NCBI RefSeq assembly: GCF_014897675.1 | Contig: NZ_JABUXU010000006.1 | Location: 1-64,000 of the forward strand | Source: Advenella sp. FME57 | Lineage (GTDB): Bacteria; Pseudomonadota; Gammaproteobacteria; Burkholderiales; Burkholderiaceae_B | Length of the DNA stretch: 64,000 nt | Reading direction: 5' to 3' | Shown here: positions 50,240 through 58,976 of the stretch, piece after piece | Position numbering within the stretch: the stretch's first letter is position 1 | Layout: the number at the start of each line of letters is the position of its first letter | Notes under the pieces: model-generated | Database searches by the model: none | Told to the model about the DNA's origin: nothing | What the model saw: only the letters and a program-made list of their open reading frames with translations | Translations under genes and position numbers: made by a program

Positions 50240-50719
50240 TCACACCTTCCGATTCTTGAACGCCAGCGAAATTTTCGCAAACGCCACCTGCAGATCTTGT
50301 GTACCGCCCTGGAACACCACGGGTTTGCCTTTTTTTGTGAAGACCACCAGCCGCTTGGACGCGAGCATCGGCACAAACTTGGCGAAGGTCACGTCCTGCC
50401 AGGCCACTTCACGGCGGGTCAGCCAGCTTTGCCGCAAACCCTGTGAATCTATGGTGGTGACTGAGGTCTGCATATAGCGGGTTGTAACAGCGAGCGCCAG
50501 GAACACAACCAGCAGGATCAGACCCGTCATGGAAAACAGCACCTGCACCCCGGCCTTGTTGAAAGCCACAAGCGACTGCAATACGATGAGACCCAGCACA
50601 ACCCAGGCGACCGTTTTCACCCAGGCGGGCCATGCCTGCCCGCGAACGGGCAAGGGTTCGATCGAAGCGAGCAACTGGTCGCGTTCGGACTCGGAAAGCG
50701 GCAGGAAATTGATGACCAT
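50240..50719 (-). CDS. Small membrane protein with a PH-like C-terminal domain
   Basis: A 159-residue protein from the start MVINFLPLSESERDQ. Two close hydrophobic spans (about 38-58 and 62-82, AWVVLGLIVLQSLVAF and VLFSMTGLILLVVFLALAV) are followed by a beta-rich region (about 88-155) with TTIDSQGLRQSWLTRREVAWQDVTFAKFVP. That resembles the membrane-associated bacterial PH-domain proteins, though the match is by form rather than by motif. The start is 8 bases after the HMG-CoA lyase stop, so it is likely co-expressed. Function unknown. Confidence 0.65.
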   Translation of the reverse strand: MVINFLPLSESERDQLLASIEPLPVRGQAWPAWVKTVAWVVLGLIVLQSLVAFNKAGVQVLFSMTGLILLVVFLALAVTTRYMQTSVTTIDSQGLRQSWLTRREVAWQDVTFAKFVPMLASKRLVVFTKKGKPVVFQGGTQDLQVAFAKISLAFKNRKV

Positions 50720-50727
50720 AAGTGCGC

Positions 50728-51639
50728 TTACGCCGCCTGCCGTTTGGTAATAATGGCCTTGCCGGCACGACTGGAATTGGCGCGCTGCAGGTAATCGGAG
50801 ATCCACTGGCCGGTGCTGATGACCTGATCCAGGTCAATGCCGGTTTCGATGTCCATGCCATGCAGCATATACAGCACGTCTTCGGTGGCGACATTGCCAG
50901 TCGCGCCCTTGGCGTAGGGACAGCCACCCAGACCAGCCGCAGACGAGTGCACAATGGCAATACCCGCTTCGAGCGCAGCCAGAATATTGGCCAGCGCCAT
51001 GCCATAGGTATCGTGAAAATGCGCAGACAACATGGCGGGATCGGCCACCGCCGACACGGCGTTCATGACTGCCGTCACCTTGCGCGGTGTGCCCACGCCA
51101 ATCGTGTCGGCAATATCAATTTCGTGACAACCCAGTGCCAGCATGCGCTTGACGACATCGGCCACCGCAGCCGGTGCGATCTCGCCCTCGTACGGACAAC
51201 CCAGCGCACAGCTGATGCTCGCACGCACGCGCAGGCCGGCCTCTTTGGCCGCACTGGCCACCGGCTCGAAACGCTCAATGGATTCGGCAATGGAGCAATT
51301 GATATTGCGCTGGGAAAAGGATTCACTGGCTGCGCCAAAGATCACCACCTCGTCGGCGCCAGCGGCAAGCGCCCCTTCGAACCCTTTCAGATTCGGCGTC
51401 AGAACGGAATAAATAGTGCCCGGCCGGCGCTCGATGCCAGCCATGACCTCTGCGCCATCGGCCATTTGCGGCACCCACTTAGGCGACACAAAAGAGGCCG
51501 CTTCCACATTCTGAAAGCCCGCAGCCGACAGGCGATTGATCAGCTCGATTTTAATGTCGGTCGGAACAAATTGTTTTTCGTTCTGCAGGCCATCGCGAGG
51601 CCCCACTTCAACCACTTTTACGCGTTCCGCAATTGCCAT
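50728..51639 (-). CDS. mvaB: Hydroxymethylglutaryl-CoA lyase
   Basis: A 303-residue TIM-barrel enzyme that cleaves HMG-CoA into acetyl-CoA and acetoacetate, the last step of leucine degradation. The N-terminal motif VEVGPRDGLQNEKQFV carries the catalytic Arg-Asp pair. The metal histidines are in SAHFHDTYGMAL, and the active-site cysteine is in AGLGGCPYAKGATGNVATEDV near residue 238. The length is typical (about 300). It is 12 bases after the FMN reductase gene. The usual liu (isovaleryl-CoA) genes are not in the window. Confidence 0.95.
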   Translation of the reverse strand: MAIAERVKVVEVGPRDGLQNEKQFVPTDIKIELINRLSAAGFQNVEAASFVSPKWVPQMADGAEVMAGIERRPGTIYSVLTPNLKGFEGALAAGADEVVIFGAASESFSQRNINCSIAESIERFEPVASAAKEAGLRVRASISCALGCPYEGEIAPAAVADVVKRMLALGCHEIDIADTIGVGTPRKVTAVMNAVSAVADPAMLSAHFHDTYGMALANILAALEAGIAIVHSSAAGLGGCPYAKGATGNVATEDVLYMLHGMDIETGIDLDQVISTGQWISDYLQRANSSRAGKAIITKRQAA

Positions 51640-51651
51640 GACTATCTCCGA

Positions 51652-52230
51652 TCAGGCTTGATTCTGTTTTTGATGATGCAGCTCGAGCATGCGAGCCAGC
51701 TCTTTCAGATGATTGCCAATGAAGGTGAGCGTGGTTTCGTCGGTAATCTTGCCACCTTCGCCTTCGGCCTTGTTTTGTACTGTGCCGACCATGATTTCGG
51801 GCCGATTGACCAGATGAATATTCATCGCAACCAGGATCTGGCGCAGGTGATATTGCATTCTGGCCCCGCCGATAGCGCCGCCCGAGGCCGAAATGATTGA
51901 ACCGACCTTGTTGTCAAACGGCAGCGGACGCAAGCGCGATACCCAGTCGATCGCGTTTTTGAGCACACCGGGCACCGAATAGTTATATTCAGGCGTCACA
52001 AAAATCAGGCCATCGGCCGCAACAATGGCGTCGGCAAACGTCTGGACTTCTTTGGGAAATCCGGCATCCTGCACGTCCTGGTTATAGTGAGGCAGCGTAC
52101 CGATGGAAGGAGCGTAAACCAGTTCCAGATTATCCGGCGCCAGGTCAGCCAGTTGCCGGGCGATCGCGGCATTATAGGATTTTTCACGAAGACTGCCGAT
52201 GATGATCAGAACTTTGAACTTGGTGCTCAT
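51652..52230 (-). CDS. NADPH-dependent FMN reductase / quinone reductase
   Basis: A 192-residue flavodoxin-like protein of the ChrR/SsuE family. The FMN phosphate loop is IIGSLREKSYNAAIARQL near the N-terminus and the isoalloxazine-binding segment is FVTPEYNYSVPGVLKNAIDWVSR (about 75-98). These enzymes reduce FMN, quinones or chromate with NAD(P)H. The start at 52230 has a clear AGGAG site; a longer frame to 52347 is not supported. It leads the run toward HMG-CoA lyase. Confidence 0.92.
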   Translation of the reverse strand: MSTKFKVLIIIGSLREKSYNAAIARQLADLAPDNLELVYAPSIGTLPHYNQDVQDAGFPKEVQTFADAIVAADGLIFVTPEYNYSVPGVLKNAIDWVSRLRPLPFDNKVGSIISASGGAIGGARMQYHLRQILVAMNIHLVNRPEIMVGTVQNKAEGEGGKITDETTLTFIGNHLKELARMLELHHQKQNQA

Positions 52231-52387
52231 TAAGCGCTCCTGTTTGGGCTTGGACATGAATAGAACCTGGCTGGCGCATCGTTGCCGACGCCCCTTTGGC
52301 GGCATGCTGCGGTGGCAATTGCCGGCACTGAAATACCGAGCGAACAACGCTGCGGCATGCGTGACGGCATCGACTTTGCTGCGTTGC

Positions 52388-53638
52388 TTATTGTAAGTGA
52401 TTCACCCGTTGCAGATAGCGTCCGTCTGGCAGGCGCACTATTTTACCGGCCATTTCCAATTCGGTCAGCAACCCCGCCAGCGTGCCCACCGTGGTGTCAA
52501 GCCTGACCAGCAGCAAATCCATGGAGACCGGGTCAAACCCCATCTTCTCAAGCAGCGCCTGGTGTGCCGCATTGCTGGTGGTCGTGATCACGGCTGGCGT
52601 ACTGCGCGCGTCGCCCGATTGCGCCTCCCGGCGCGTTCCAGGCGTTATGAGCGCCAGGGGTGTGGCCGCACGCTTCGAGCCAGGCTGCGGCTGCCGCCCG
52701 GATTCACGGCCCAGGCCGGCGCCAGGGCTGGGTGCCGAACCGCTGCGCGCAAGCTCTTCCAGAATGTCTTCGGCGGTTTCCACCAGCTTGGCGCCCTGCC
52801 GGATCAGCGCATGGCAGCCACGTGACAACGGCGAATGAATGGAACCCGGAATGGCAAACACCTCGCGACCGTTTTCCCCGGCCAGACGCGCTGTAATCAG
52901 CGAGCCGCTGCGTTGCGCGGCTTCGACCACCAGTACGCCGAGCGAAAGCCCTGCGACGATTCTGTTGCGGCGAGGGAACTGATGCACCACCGCTGCGGTA
53001 TCCAGCGGCAATTCGCTCACCAGCGCCCCCTGCTCCCGGATCCGCATGGCCAGCCCCTTGTTGGCTGCCGGATAGACGCGATTGATGCCCGTTCCCATGA
53101 CCGCAATGGTGGCCGGCGCCGCGCCACTGGCCAACGCGCCCTCGTGAGCGGCCGCGTCAATGCCCTGGGCCAGGCCGCTAGCGATGGTCCAGCCGGCATC
53201 GGCCAGATGTCGTGCGAAAGCGAAGGCATTATCGGTGCCGCCTGCCGTGGCCGAGCGCGCGCCCACCATGGCAAGCACGGGCCGGGACAGCGCCTGGGGA
53301 TCGCCGTCCACATAAAGCAGGGACGGCGGATCGGCAGTATCCAGCAATCGGGCGGGATACAGTTCATCGGCCAGCGTCACGATATGATGGCCGGGGCGGG
53401 CAAGCCAGTCGAAAGTGCGCTCGATCAGGGTGTGGGTAACCGGGTCGACCGCTGCGGCCAGTTGCACCGCCTGTTTCTGGGGCACCACCTTCATCAGCGC
53501 CGCCACCGAGGCGCCAAAAATATCCTGAGGCAGTCCGAAGGCAACCAGCAGATGACGGGCAGTGACCGGGCCTATCCCGGGTTCCAGCGTGAGACGAATC
53601 CACGCGTACCGCTCTTCATCTGACATTGCCATATCCAT
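52388..53638 (-). CDS. dprA: DNA-processing protein DprA
   Basis: About 416 residues. It binds incoming single-stranded DNA and loads RecA in natural transformation. An N-terminal SAM-like/HhH region (about 1-75, LTLEPGIGPVTARHLL) is followed by the Rossmann DprA core (about 90-300) with MVGARSATAGG, WTIASGLAQGIDAAAHEGAL and FPRRNRIVAGLSLGVLVVEA. A C-terminal winged helix (about 345-412) completes it. Three in-frame ATGs (53638, 53632, 53626) are possible. The longer frame to 53782 would overlap the def region and is unlikely. It is divergent from def, as in E. coli. Confidence 0.93.
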   Translation of the reverse strand: MDMAMSDEERYAWIRLTLEPGIGPVTARHLLVAFGLPQDIFGASVAALMKVVPQKQAVQLAAAVDPVTHTLIERTFDWLARPGHHIVTLADELYPARLLDTADPPSLLYVDGDPQALSRPVLAMVGARSATAGGTDNAFAFARHLADAGWTIASGLAQGIDAAAHEGALASGAAPATIAVMGTGINRVYPAANKGLAMRIREQGALVSELPLDTAAVVHQFPRRNRIVAGLSLGVLVVEAAQRSGSLITARLAGENGREVFAIPGSIHSPLSRGCHALIRQGAKLVETAEDILEELARSGSAPSPGAGLGRESGRQPQPGSKRAATPLALITPGTRREAQSGDARSTPAVITTTSNAAHQALLEKMGFDPVSMDLLLVRLDTTVGTLAGLLTELEMAGKIVRLPDGRYLQRVNHLQ

Positions 53639-53799
53639 CCGCTTGAATTTGTGAAAAAACACCCTATTATAGGAATATAGTCGCAAGAGAATGATGATTT
53701 TTCTGCGGCACCCCCAGGATTCCGATGCATCATGCAATTTGACCTGCTGCGCCAGAGGGGCCCGGCGGGCTGTGAACCCCAAGCAGCATCGATTTCAAT

Positions 53800-53812
53800 T
53801 ATAATATTGGCC
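53800..53812 (+). promoter_or_regulatory. TATAAT directly before def
   Basis: A perfect -10 hexamer (53800-53805) ends only 7 bases before the def ATG at 53813. If used, transcription would start at or within a base or two of the ATG, giving a leaderless mRNA. A -35 of good quality is not visible. Confidence 0.4.
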
Positions 53813-54325
53813 ATGGCACTCTTACCTATTCTTCAATTTCCCGATCCCCGGCTGCACACGGTAGCAAAACCGGTAGCCCAGGTGGATGACCGCATTCGCC
53901 AGCTCGTCCGTGACATGGCTGAAACCATGTATGCCGCACCCGGCGTGGGGCTGGCTGCGACCCAGGTCAACGTGCATGAACGCGTGGTGGTCATTGATGT
54001 CTCCGAAGAAGGCGACGACCTGCTGGCGCTCATCAACCCTGAAATTATCTGGAAAAGCGACGATAAACAGGTATATGAAGAAGGCTGCCTGTCGGTTCCC
54101 GGTGTTTACGACAAGGTGGAGCGCTCGGCCAGCATTCGCGTCCGTGCGCTCAACGAGCAGGGAGAAACCTTCGAATTTGACGCAGAAGGCCTGTTGGCCG
54201 TATGTGTCCAGCACGAACTGGACCACCTGCTGGGCAAGGTATTTGTTGAATATCTGTCGCCCTTAAAGCAAAGTCGCATCAAGACCAGGCTGAAAAAACA
54301 AGCCAAGGAACAGGCCGAGGCCTGA
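53813..54325 (+). CDS. def: Peptide deformylase
   Basis: A 170-residue metalloenzyme that removes the N-formyl group from new proteins. All three motifs are present: GVGLAATQ (about 45-52), EGCLSVP with the metal cysteine (about 89-95), and [12 protein letters not shown] with HExxH (about 132-143). The length and start ([11 protein letters not shown]) match the family. No ribosome site precedes the ATG. It is separated from fmt, its usual neighbour. Confidence 0.96.
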   Translation: MALLPILQFPDPRLHTVAKPVAQVDDRIRQLVRDMAETMYAAPGVGLAATQVNVHERVVVIDVSEEGDDLLALINPEIIWKSDDKQVYEEGCLSVPGVYDKVERSASIRVRALNEQGETFEFDAEGLLAVCVQHELDHLLGKVFVEYLSPLKQSRIKTRLKKQAKEQAEA

Positions 54326-54479
54326 TTGAGCAGGAACGGCCGGATGCAGACCCGCAAAGGCCACCGCTGTCCCCAGGAGCAGACGTGCCTGGACCCATCC
54401 GGATCGCAAGCGCGCCCATCGCCCTCGCCAATCAGCAATCGCCCATGGCCGATCATCAAATATAATTGTTCTGATTTCT

Positions 54480-54515
54480 CCACCGCCCCGGCAAACCTTT
54501 CCTGCCGGCCGGTGG
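54480..54515 (+). other. GC-rich hairpin in the leader of the ligase gene
   Basis: The arms 54480-54493 and 54503-54515 pair over about 12 positions with a single-base bulge around a 9-base loop. A perfect TATAAT (54461-54466) lies just upstream, so a transcript from it would fold this hairpin at its 5' end, about 75 bases before the ATG at 54589. The rest of the 263-base gap after def shows nothing else. Confidence 0.45.
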
Positions 54516-54588
54516 TTGCTCACGGTCCGTCGATCCCTTCTGCCCGCCGCATGGCCCGGCCGCACCCGCGACAGGACTGCCAGCTAAC

Positions 54589-55302
54589 ATGAATGCGCCC
54601 TTTTTTGCCCTGCCGCCCAGTGCCATTTTTGAAGACGGGCGCAGCCGTCGGGACAGCGAGGCGCGGCTGCTGGATCAGGTCGACCGGCAGGGACAGCGCC
54701 TTGCGGTCATCCACCAAGCCAGCCAGGGAATCAGCGTGCCGCGCAGTTATCAGCGCAACCGACACTTTGAAGCGGCCAGCAAGCAGTTGGCCGCAGCGGG
54801 CCTGCCCGTCGATGTTCGCCTGTCCGGCGGGGGTGTGGTGCCCCAGGCGGCCGGGGTAATCAATTTACATCTGGCCTACCCGGTCCAGGCCAATTATCCG
54901 CTGCAGCATGTCGAAGCGCATTACCTTGGCCTGTGTGAACTGATTGCCAACGCGCTGGCTGCTTGCGGCATTCATGCTACGCCCCAGCCGGTGCAGGGCT
55001 CGTTCTGCGACGGCCGGTTCAATCTGGCTGTTGATGGTAAAAAAATCGCCGGCACGGCCCAGTACTGGCGTCGCAACCGGACGGCAACAACACCCGCTTT
55101 TTCGCTACTATCGCATGCGGTGATTCTGGTCAATGCCGACAGCACGAAACTGACCGACATGGCAAACCGTTTTGAAGTGGCGCTGCACAGCCCGGTACGC
55201 TATCTGCCGGAAAAAACCACATCGGTCGCGGCGTTACTGGGCAGGCCTGTGACTGACTTTGAACAGATCCTGCTGCAGGCGCTGCAGAACCCGCCCTTCT
55301 GA
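54589..55302 (+). CDS. Lipoate-protein ligase A/biotinyl-ligase fold protein
   Basis: A 237-residue protein of the LplA/LipB/BirA fold. The substrate loop RLSGGGVVPQAAGVINLHLAY (about 81-101) matches the RxSGGGxVxxxxG pattern, and the lysine motif is VDGKKIAGTAQYWRR (about 147-161). It has no separate C-terminal LplA accessory domain, so it might be an octanoyl/lipoyl transferase or a short lipoate ligase. It stands alone, between def and a terminator. The ribosome site is weak (AGGA about 12 bases upstream). Confidence 0.82.
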   Translation: MNAPFFALPPSAIFEDGRSRRDSEARLLDQVDRQGQRLAVIHQASQGISVPRSYQRNRHFEAASKQLAAAGLPVDVRLSGGGVVPQAAGVINLHLAYPVQANYPLQHVEAHYLGLCELIANALAACGIHATPQPVQGSFCDGRFNLAVDGKKIAGTAQYWRRNRTATTPAFSLLSHAVILVNADSTKLTDMANRFEVALHSPVRYLPEKTTSVAALLGRPVTDFEQILLQALQNPPF

Positions 55303-55326
55303 GGCAGGTTCTATTTTGCTTTTTTA
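55287..55326 (+). terminator. Terminator of the ligase gene
   Basis: A 9-base stem with one mismatch (55287-55295 with 55303-55311) is followed by a T-rich tract. It overlaps the last codons of the gene and reaches the stop codon of the converging PaaK-like gene. Confidence 0.7.
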
Positions 55327-56628
55327 TTCGTAAGAGCGACTATCTTCAATGACCTTGCCGTCATTGGCCAGTTCGCCGACCCCGACAAAAACAATGGCGG
55401 CACGCAGCTTGGTTTCTTCCCGAACCACATTACCCAGTTTTTCCTGCAGGCCTGCGGCGGGCACGCCGTCCACTTCCACAAAAAGGGTCATGTCATCGCG
55501 CCCGGTTTCACCGGAAACGACCAGCCTGGCCTTGTTGATCTGCTCAAAGCGAGCGACGATTCTGGCCACTTGCTCCGGGTGCACAAACATGCCCCGCACC
55601 TTGGTCGTCTGGTCAGCCCGTCCCATCCAGCCGCGAATCCGCTTGTTGGTGCGACCGCAGGCTGAATGCCCGGGCATGATTGCCGACAGATCTCCAGTGC
55701 CAAAACGCAGTAGCGGATAATCGGGATTCAGGGTAGTCACAACAATTTCCCCCACCTCGCCTTCGGGTACCGGCTCATTGGTGCCGGGCCGCACAATTTC
55801 CAGCACAATATCTTCGCCGATAATCAACCCATCCCGCGCTTCGGACTCATAGGCGATCAAGCCCAGGTCGGCAGTGCCGTAGGCCTGATAGCCGTGAATC
55901 CCGCGTTGTGCGAACCAGGTCTGCAACGACGGCGGAAATGCTTCCCCGGAGAACAGTGCGCGCTTCAATGACGGCAATGCGATCTGCATTTCGTCGGCTT
56001 TTTCCAGAATCAGTTTGAGAAAGCTGGGGGTGCCTGCATAGCCCTCGGGCTGCAAATCATGGATGGTTGCCACCTGCATTTCAGTCTGGCCGACCCCGCC
56101 CGGAAATACCGTACAACCGATGGCCAGCCCAGCCGTTTCAAACATGGAACCGGCTGGGGTGAAATGATACGAAAAGCAGTTGTACAACAGCGTATTGGCT
56201 CGAAAGCCAGCCGCATACAGCGCGCGGCCGAAACGCCAGTAGTCGGCTCGTTTGCTCTCGGGCTCATAAATGGGGCCGGGCGAGGCAAATACACGCGCCG
56301 CGTCACCCCAGCCAATCGTTGAAAAGCCGCCAAAGACGCGTTGCACGACAGTGCCCGCCCCAGGGCCAGGGCCCGCGTGGGCGGGCTTTTGACCGGTCTG
56401 CGTACGTTGCGCATGCTGCCGCTTGAGCAGCTCAGATTTACGCAATACCGGAATGGCGGCTAGCGCCTGGCGACTGGTGATGCGGTCCACCGGCACGTCC
56501 TGCAACTGCGTGGCAATTGCCGGCGCCCGCTCGCGCGCTGCAGCCAGCGCTGCGGGCAATGCCGCAAACAGATCGGCCTCACGCTGCGCCTGATCGCGCA
56601 CTTCCAGAGCATCGAAATACTCAGTCAT
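55324..56628 (-). CDS. PaaK-like phenylacetate-CoA ligase family protein
   Basis: A 434-residue adenylate-forming ligase. Within the PaaK family the N-terminal part has GFSTIGWGDAARVFASPGP, the middle has YGTADLGLIAYESE, and the C-terminal domain has RFGTGDLSAI, GWMGRADQTTKVRGMFVHPEQVA and the terminal lysine in NDGKVIEDSRSYE. It therefore probably forms acyl-CoA from a carboxylic acid and ATP. Whether that is phenylacetate is not shown; no paa genes are near. AGGAG before the ATG overlaps the livF stop. It ends the Liv cluster. Confidence 0.87.
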   Translation of the reverse strand: MTEYFDALEVRDQAQREADLFAALPAALAAARERAPAIATQLQDVPVDRITSRQALAAIPVLRKSELLKRQHAQRTQTGQKPAHAGPGPGAGTVVQRVFGGFSTIGWGDAARVFASPGPIYEPESKRADYWRFGRALYAAGFRANTLLYNCFSYHFTPAGSMFETAGLAIGCTVFPGGVGQTEMQVATIHDLQPEGYAGTPSFLKLILEKADEMQIALPSLKRALFSGEAFPPSLQTWFAQRGIHGYQAYGTADLGLIAYESEARDGLIIGEDIVLEIVRPGTNEPVPEGEVGEIVVTTLNPDYPLLRFGTGDLSAIMPGHSACGRTNKRIRGWMGRADQTTKVRGMFVHPEQVARIVARFEQINKARLVVSGETGRDDMTLFVEVDGVPAAGLQEKLGNVVREETKLRAAIVFVGVGELANDGKVIEDSRSYE

Positions 56629-56637
56629 TCTCTGCTC

Positions 56638-57489
56638 CTAAGCCAGCCAGCGCTTGCGGCGGCGATAAAATTTGGTGTCACGAAAGTTTTTCCGATCGCC
56701 GCTTTCAATGCCCAGATAAAATTCTTTCACGTCATCGTTGCTGGCCAGCTCCTGGGCCGTGCCGTCCATCATTACCCGGCCGCTTTCCAGAATGTAGCCG
56801 TAGTCGGCATAACGCAGCGCGATGTTGGTATTCTGCTCGGCCAGCAAAAAGCTCACCCGTTCACGGGTATTGAGGTCACGCACGATTTCGAAGATTTCCT
56901 CGACAATCTGCGGCGCCAGACCCATGGATGGTTCATCCAGCAGAATCATTTTAGGGTCGGCCATCAGAGCGCGCCCAATGGCCGCCATCTGCTGTTCCCC
57001 GCCCGAGGTATAGCCAGCCTGGCTGCTGCGACGCTGTTTGAGTCTGGGAAAATACTGGTACACCCGATCCAGCGATGCCTGAATGTCGCCCTTGCTCACC
57101 TTGCGCGTATAGGCGCCGGTAAGCAGGTTCTCCTCGATGGTCAGGTGGCCAAAACAATGACGTCCTTCCATGACCTGTATCACTCCCCGTTTTACGAGGT
57201 CAGCCGGTGTCATACTGTCGACCCGTTCATTCTGGTAATGAATCGTCCCTTTGGTCACGTCGCCGCGCTCGCTTTTGAGCAGGTTCGATACGGCACGCAA
57301 TGTCGTCGTCTTGCCGGCGCCGTTTGCGCCGAGCAGCGCCACAATCTTGCCTTCCGGCACCACCAGCGAAACGCCGCGCAGGACAAGAATAACGTGGTTA
57401 TAGATCACTTCAATACCGTTGACGTTCAACAGGAGCTTTTCAGGTTCCGGCTTGGCGGCAGCGTCTGCTGCAGTTGGCGTGGTTTGCAT
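56638..57489 (-). CDS. livF: Branched-chain-type ABC transporter ATPase (LivF)
   Basis: A 283-residue ATPase. Walker A is LLGANGAGKTTTLRAVSN near residue 54, the signature is TSGGEQQMAAIGRAL and Walker B is MILLDEPSMGLAPQIVEEIF. There is a polar N-terminal extension of about 20 residues and a basic C-terminal tail (about 265-283, DRKNFRDTKFYRRRKRWL). LivF partners LivG below the LivHM membrane pair. It follows the binding protein gene by 82 bases that contain a GC hairpin. Confidence 0.93.
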   Translation of the reverse strand: MQTTPTAADAAAKPEPEKLLLNVNGIEVIYNHVILVLRGVSLVVPEGKIVALLGANGAGKTTTLRAVSNLLKSERGDVTKGTIHYQNERVDSMTPADLVKRGVIQVMEGRHCFGHLTIEENLLTGAYTRKVSKGDIQASLDRVYQYFPRLKQRRSSQAGYTSGGEQQMAAIGRALMADPKMILLDEPSMGLAPQIVEEIFEIVRDLNTRERVSFLLAEQNTNIALRYADYGYILESGRVMMDGTAQELASNDDVKEFYLGIESGDRKNFRDTKFYRRRKRWLA

Positions 57490-57528
57490 ATTGATATCCC
57501 GCTATGTGCTGTCTGATGGGTTGCCCAT

Positions 57529-57554
57529 CCCCCGGCACCGTACCGCGCCGGGGG
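57529..57554 (-). other. GC-rich hairpin between livK-like gene and livF
   Basis: An 8-base all-GC perfect stem (57529-57536 with 57547-57554) with a 10-base loop. It lies 18 bases after the binding protein stop and before livF, with no T run. Such hairpins often protect the mRNA of a binding protein and lower expression downstream. Confidence 0.6.
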
Positions 57555-57571
57555 TGGACGCTCCTCATCCC

Positions 57572-58903
57572 TCAGGAAGAAGTCTTGCTGCAGTCACGTG
57601 GAGTCACTTTCTTTGACTGTGCGTATTTCTCGGCTTCAGACTTGACCAGCGGTCCCACATATTTCTGGTCTGCCTGATACAGATCTGAAGCCGGAACAAA
57701 CTTGCTGCCGTCCCACTGGACGATCCGGGCCCAGTCTTCACCAACGTGGTTGGCGCAAGAAGTTTTGAACGGTTTGATGATTTGGTCAAAGCCGATTTCC
57801 TTCAATCGCGCTTCGGTCAGGTTCAGGTTTTCGAAACCCCAGCGCACCTGTTCGGAAGTCATATGCTTGCCCTTGCCGTATTTTTCCTGGGCAGTGCGAA
57901 TGGCCTCAACCTGCAGCATGGAAATGACCAGACCACGGGTGTAAGCGATGGTGCCCAGGGTGTTTTTGCTGGAACCATTGCCCTTGTCAAACAGATGCGT
58001 TTTCAGATCGTCGTATACCTTGCCCTTGGCTTCCCCGGTATTGTGAATCGTAATGGCGTTGTATCCCTTGGCCACCTCACCCAGATCCTTCACATCGCCC
58101 TCTGACCCGGCCCACCAGATGGCATAGATCTTGTCACGGGCGTAACCGGTAGCCTGCGCTTCACGAATGGCCGTTGGCGTCATGATGCCTGCACTCCACA
58201 GCAATACGTAATCAGGCCGTTTCTGGCGGATTTGCAGCCATGTGGATTTCTGCTCAACACCCGGTGCTGTCACCGGATAAAGCTGCAGTTCGAAGCCGTT
58301 GGCTTCGGCCCGCGCCTTGAGCAAGGGGATCGGCTCTTTGCCATAGGGCGAGTCATGATACACAAGGGCGATTTTCTTGCCTTTGAGCTTATCTTCTCCC
58401 CCCAGTTTTTTGGCAATGTCCTGAACCATTACATCAGCCGCGGTCCAGTAGGTACCCAGCAACGGAAAATTCCATTTAAAGACAGAACCGTCTGCAGATT
58501 GAGACAAGCCATAACCCACCGTTTCGATAGACACCTTGTCTCTCGGGGCCCTGTCCGAAACCGCAAATGTGATACCGGTGGACTGTGAATCAAAGCCCGA
58601 CGCGCCGCCGTGAGCAGCCTTAAAGCGCTCGTAACACTCTACGCCGCGATCTGTCGCATAGGCGGTTTCACATTCTTCATAGGCGATCTTGACGCCGTTG
58701 ATGCCGCCGTCGCGCTCATTGACCAGCTTGAGGTAATCAATCTTGCCATCGGCCCAGGGAATACCCAGCGGCGCGAACGAACCCGTACGGTAGGTCAGCA
58801 ATGGAATAAATTGTTCGTCGGCTGCCTGCACCTGTAGCGGCAGCGTACCCAGCACTCCGGCGACACCCAGTGCGGCTATCCATTGTTTCATTTTCAATTT
58901 CAT
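57572..58903 (-). CDS. Branched-chain-type ABC solute-binding protein (LivK type)
   Basis: A 443-residue periplasmic protein. The signal peptide (1-27, cleavage near VQA-AD) is followed by a type I binding-protein fold that starts FIPLLTYRTGSFAPLGIPWADGKIDYLKLVNERDGGINGVKI. The size (443) is larger than true LivK (about 370) and fits the homologues that bind aromatic or other organic acids. GAGGAGAGA lies ahead of the ATG, a strong ribosome site. The position within a cluster of acyl-CoA ligases argues for a carboxylic acid ligand. Confidence 0.92.
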   Translation of the reverse strand: MKLKMKQWIAALGVAGVLGTLPLQVQAADEQFIPLLTYRTGSFAPLGIPWADGKIDYLKLVNERDGGINGVKIAYEECETAYATDRGVECYERFKAAHGGASGFDSQSTGITFAVSDRAPRDKVSIETVGYGLSQSADGSVFKWNFPLLGTYWTAADVMVQDIAKKLGGEDKLKGKKIALVYHDSPYGKEPIPLLKARAEANGFELQLYPVTAPGVEQKSTWLQIRQKRPDYVLLWSAGIMTPTAIREAQATGYARDKIYAIWWAGSEGDVKDLGEVAKGYNAITIHNTGEAKGKVYDDLKTHLFDKGNGSSKNTLGTIAYTRGLVISMLQVEAIRTAQEKYGKGKHMTSEQVRWGFENLNLTEARLKEIGFDQIIKPFKTSCANHVGEDWARIVQWDGSKFVPASDLYQADQKYVGPLVKSEAEKYAQSKKVTPRDCSKTSS

Positions 58904-58976
58904 GTCTCTCTCCTCGGATTTTCATCCAGATAGGTTTTATTTATTGAATACATCCAGCACAGCAAACAGCACACCA

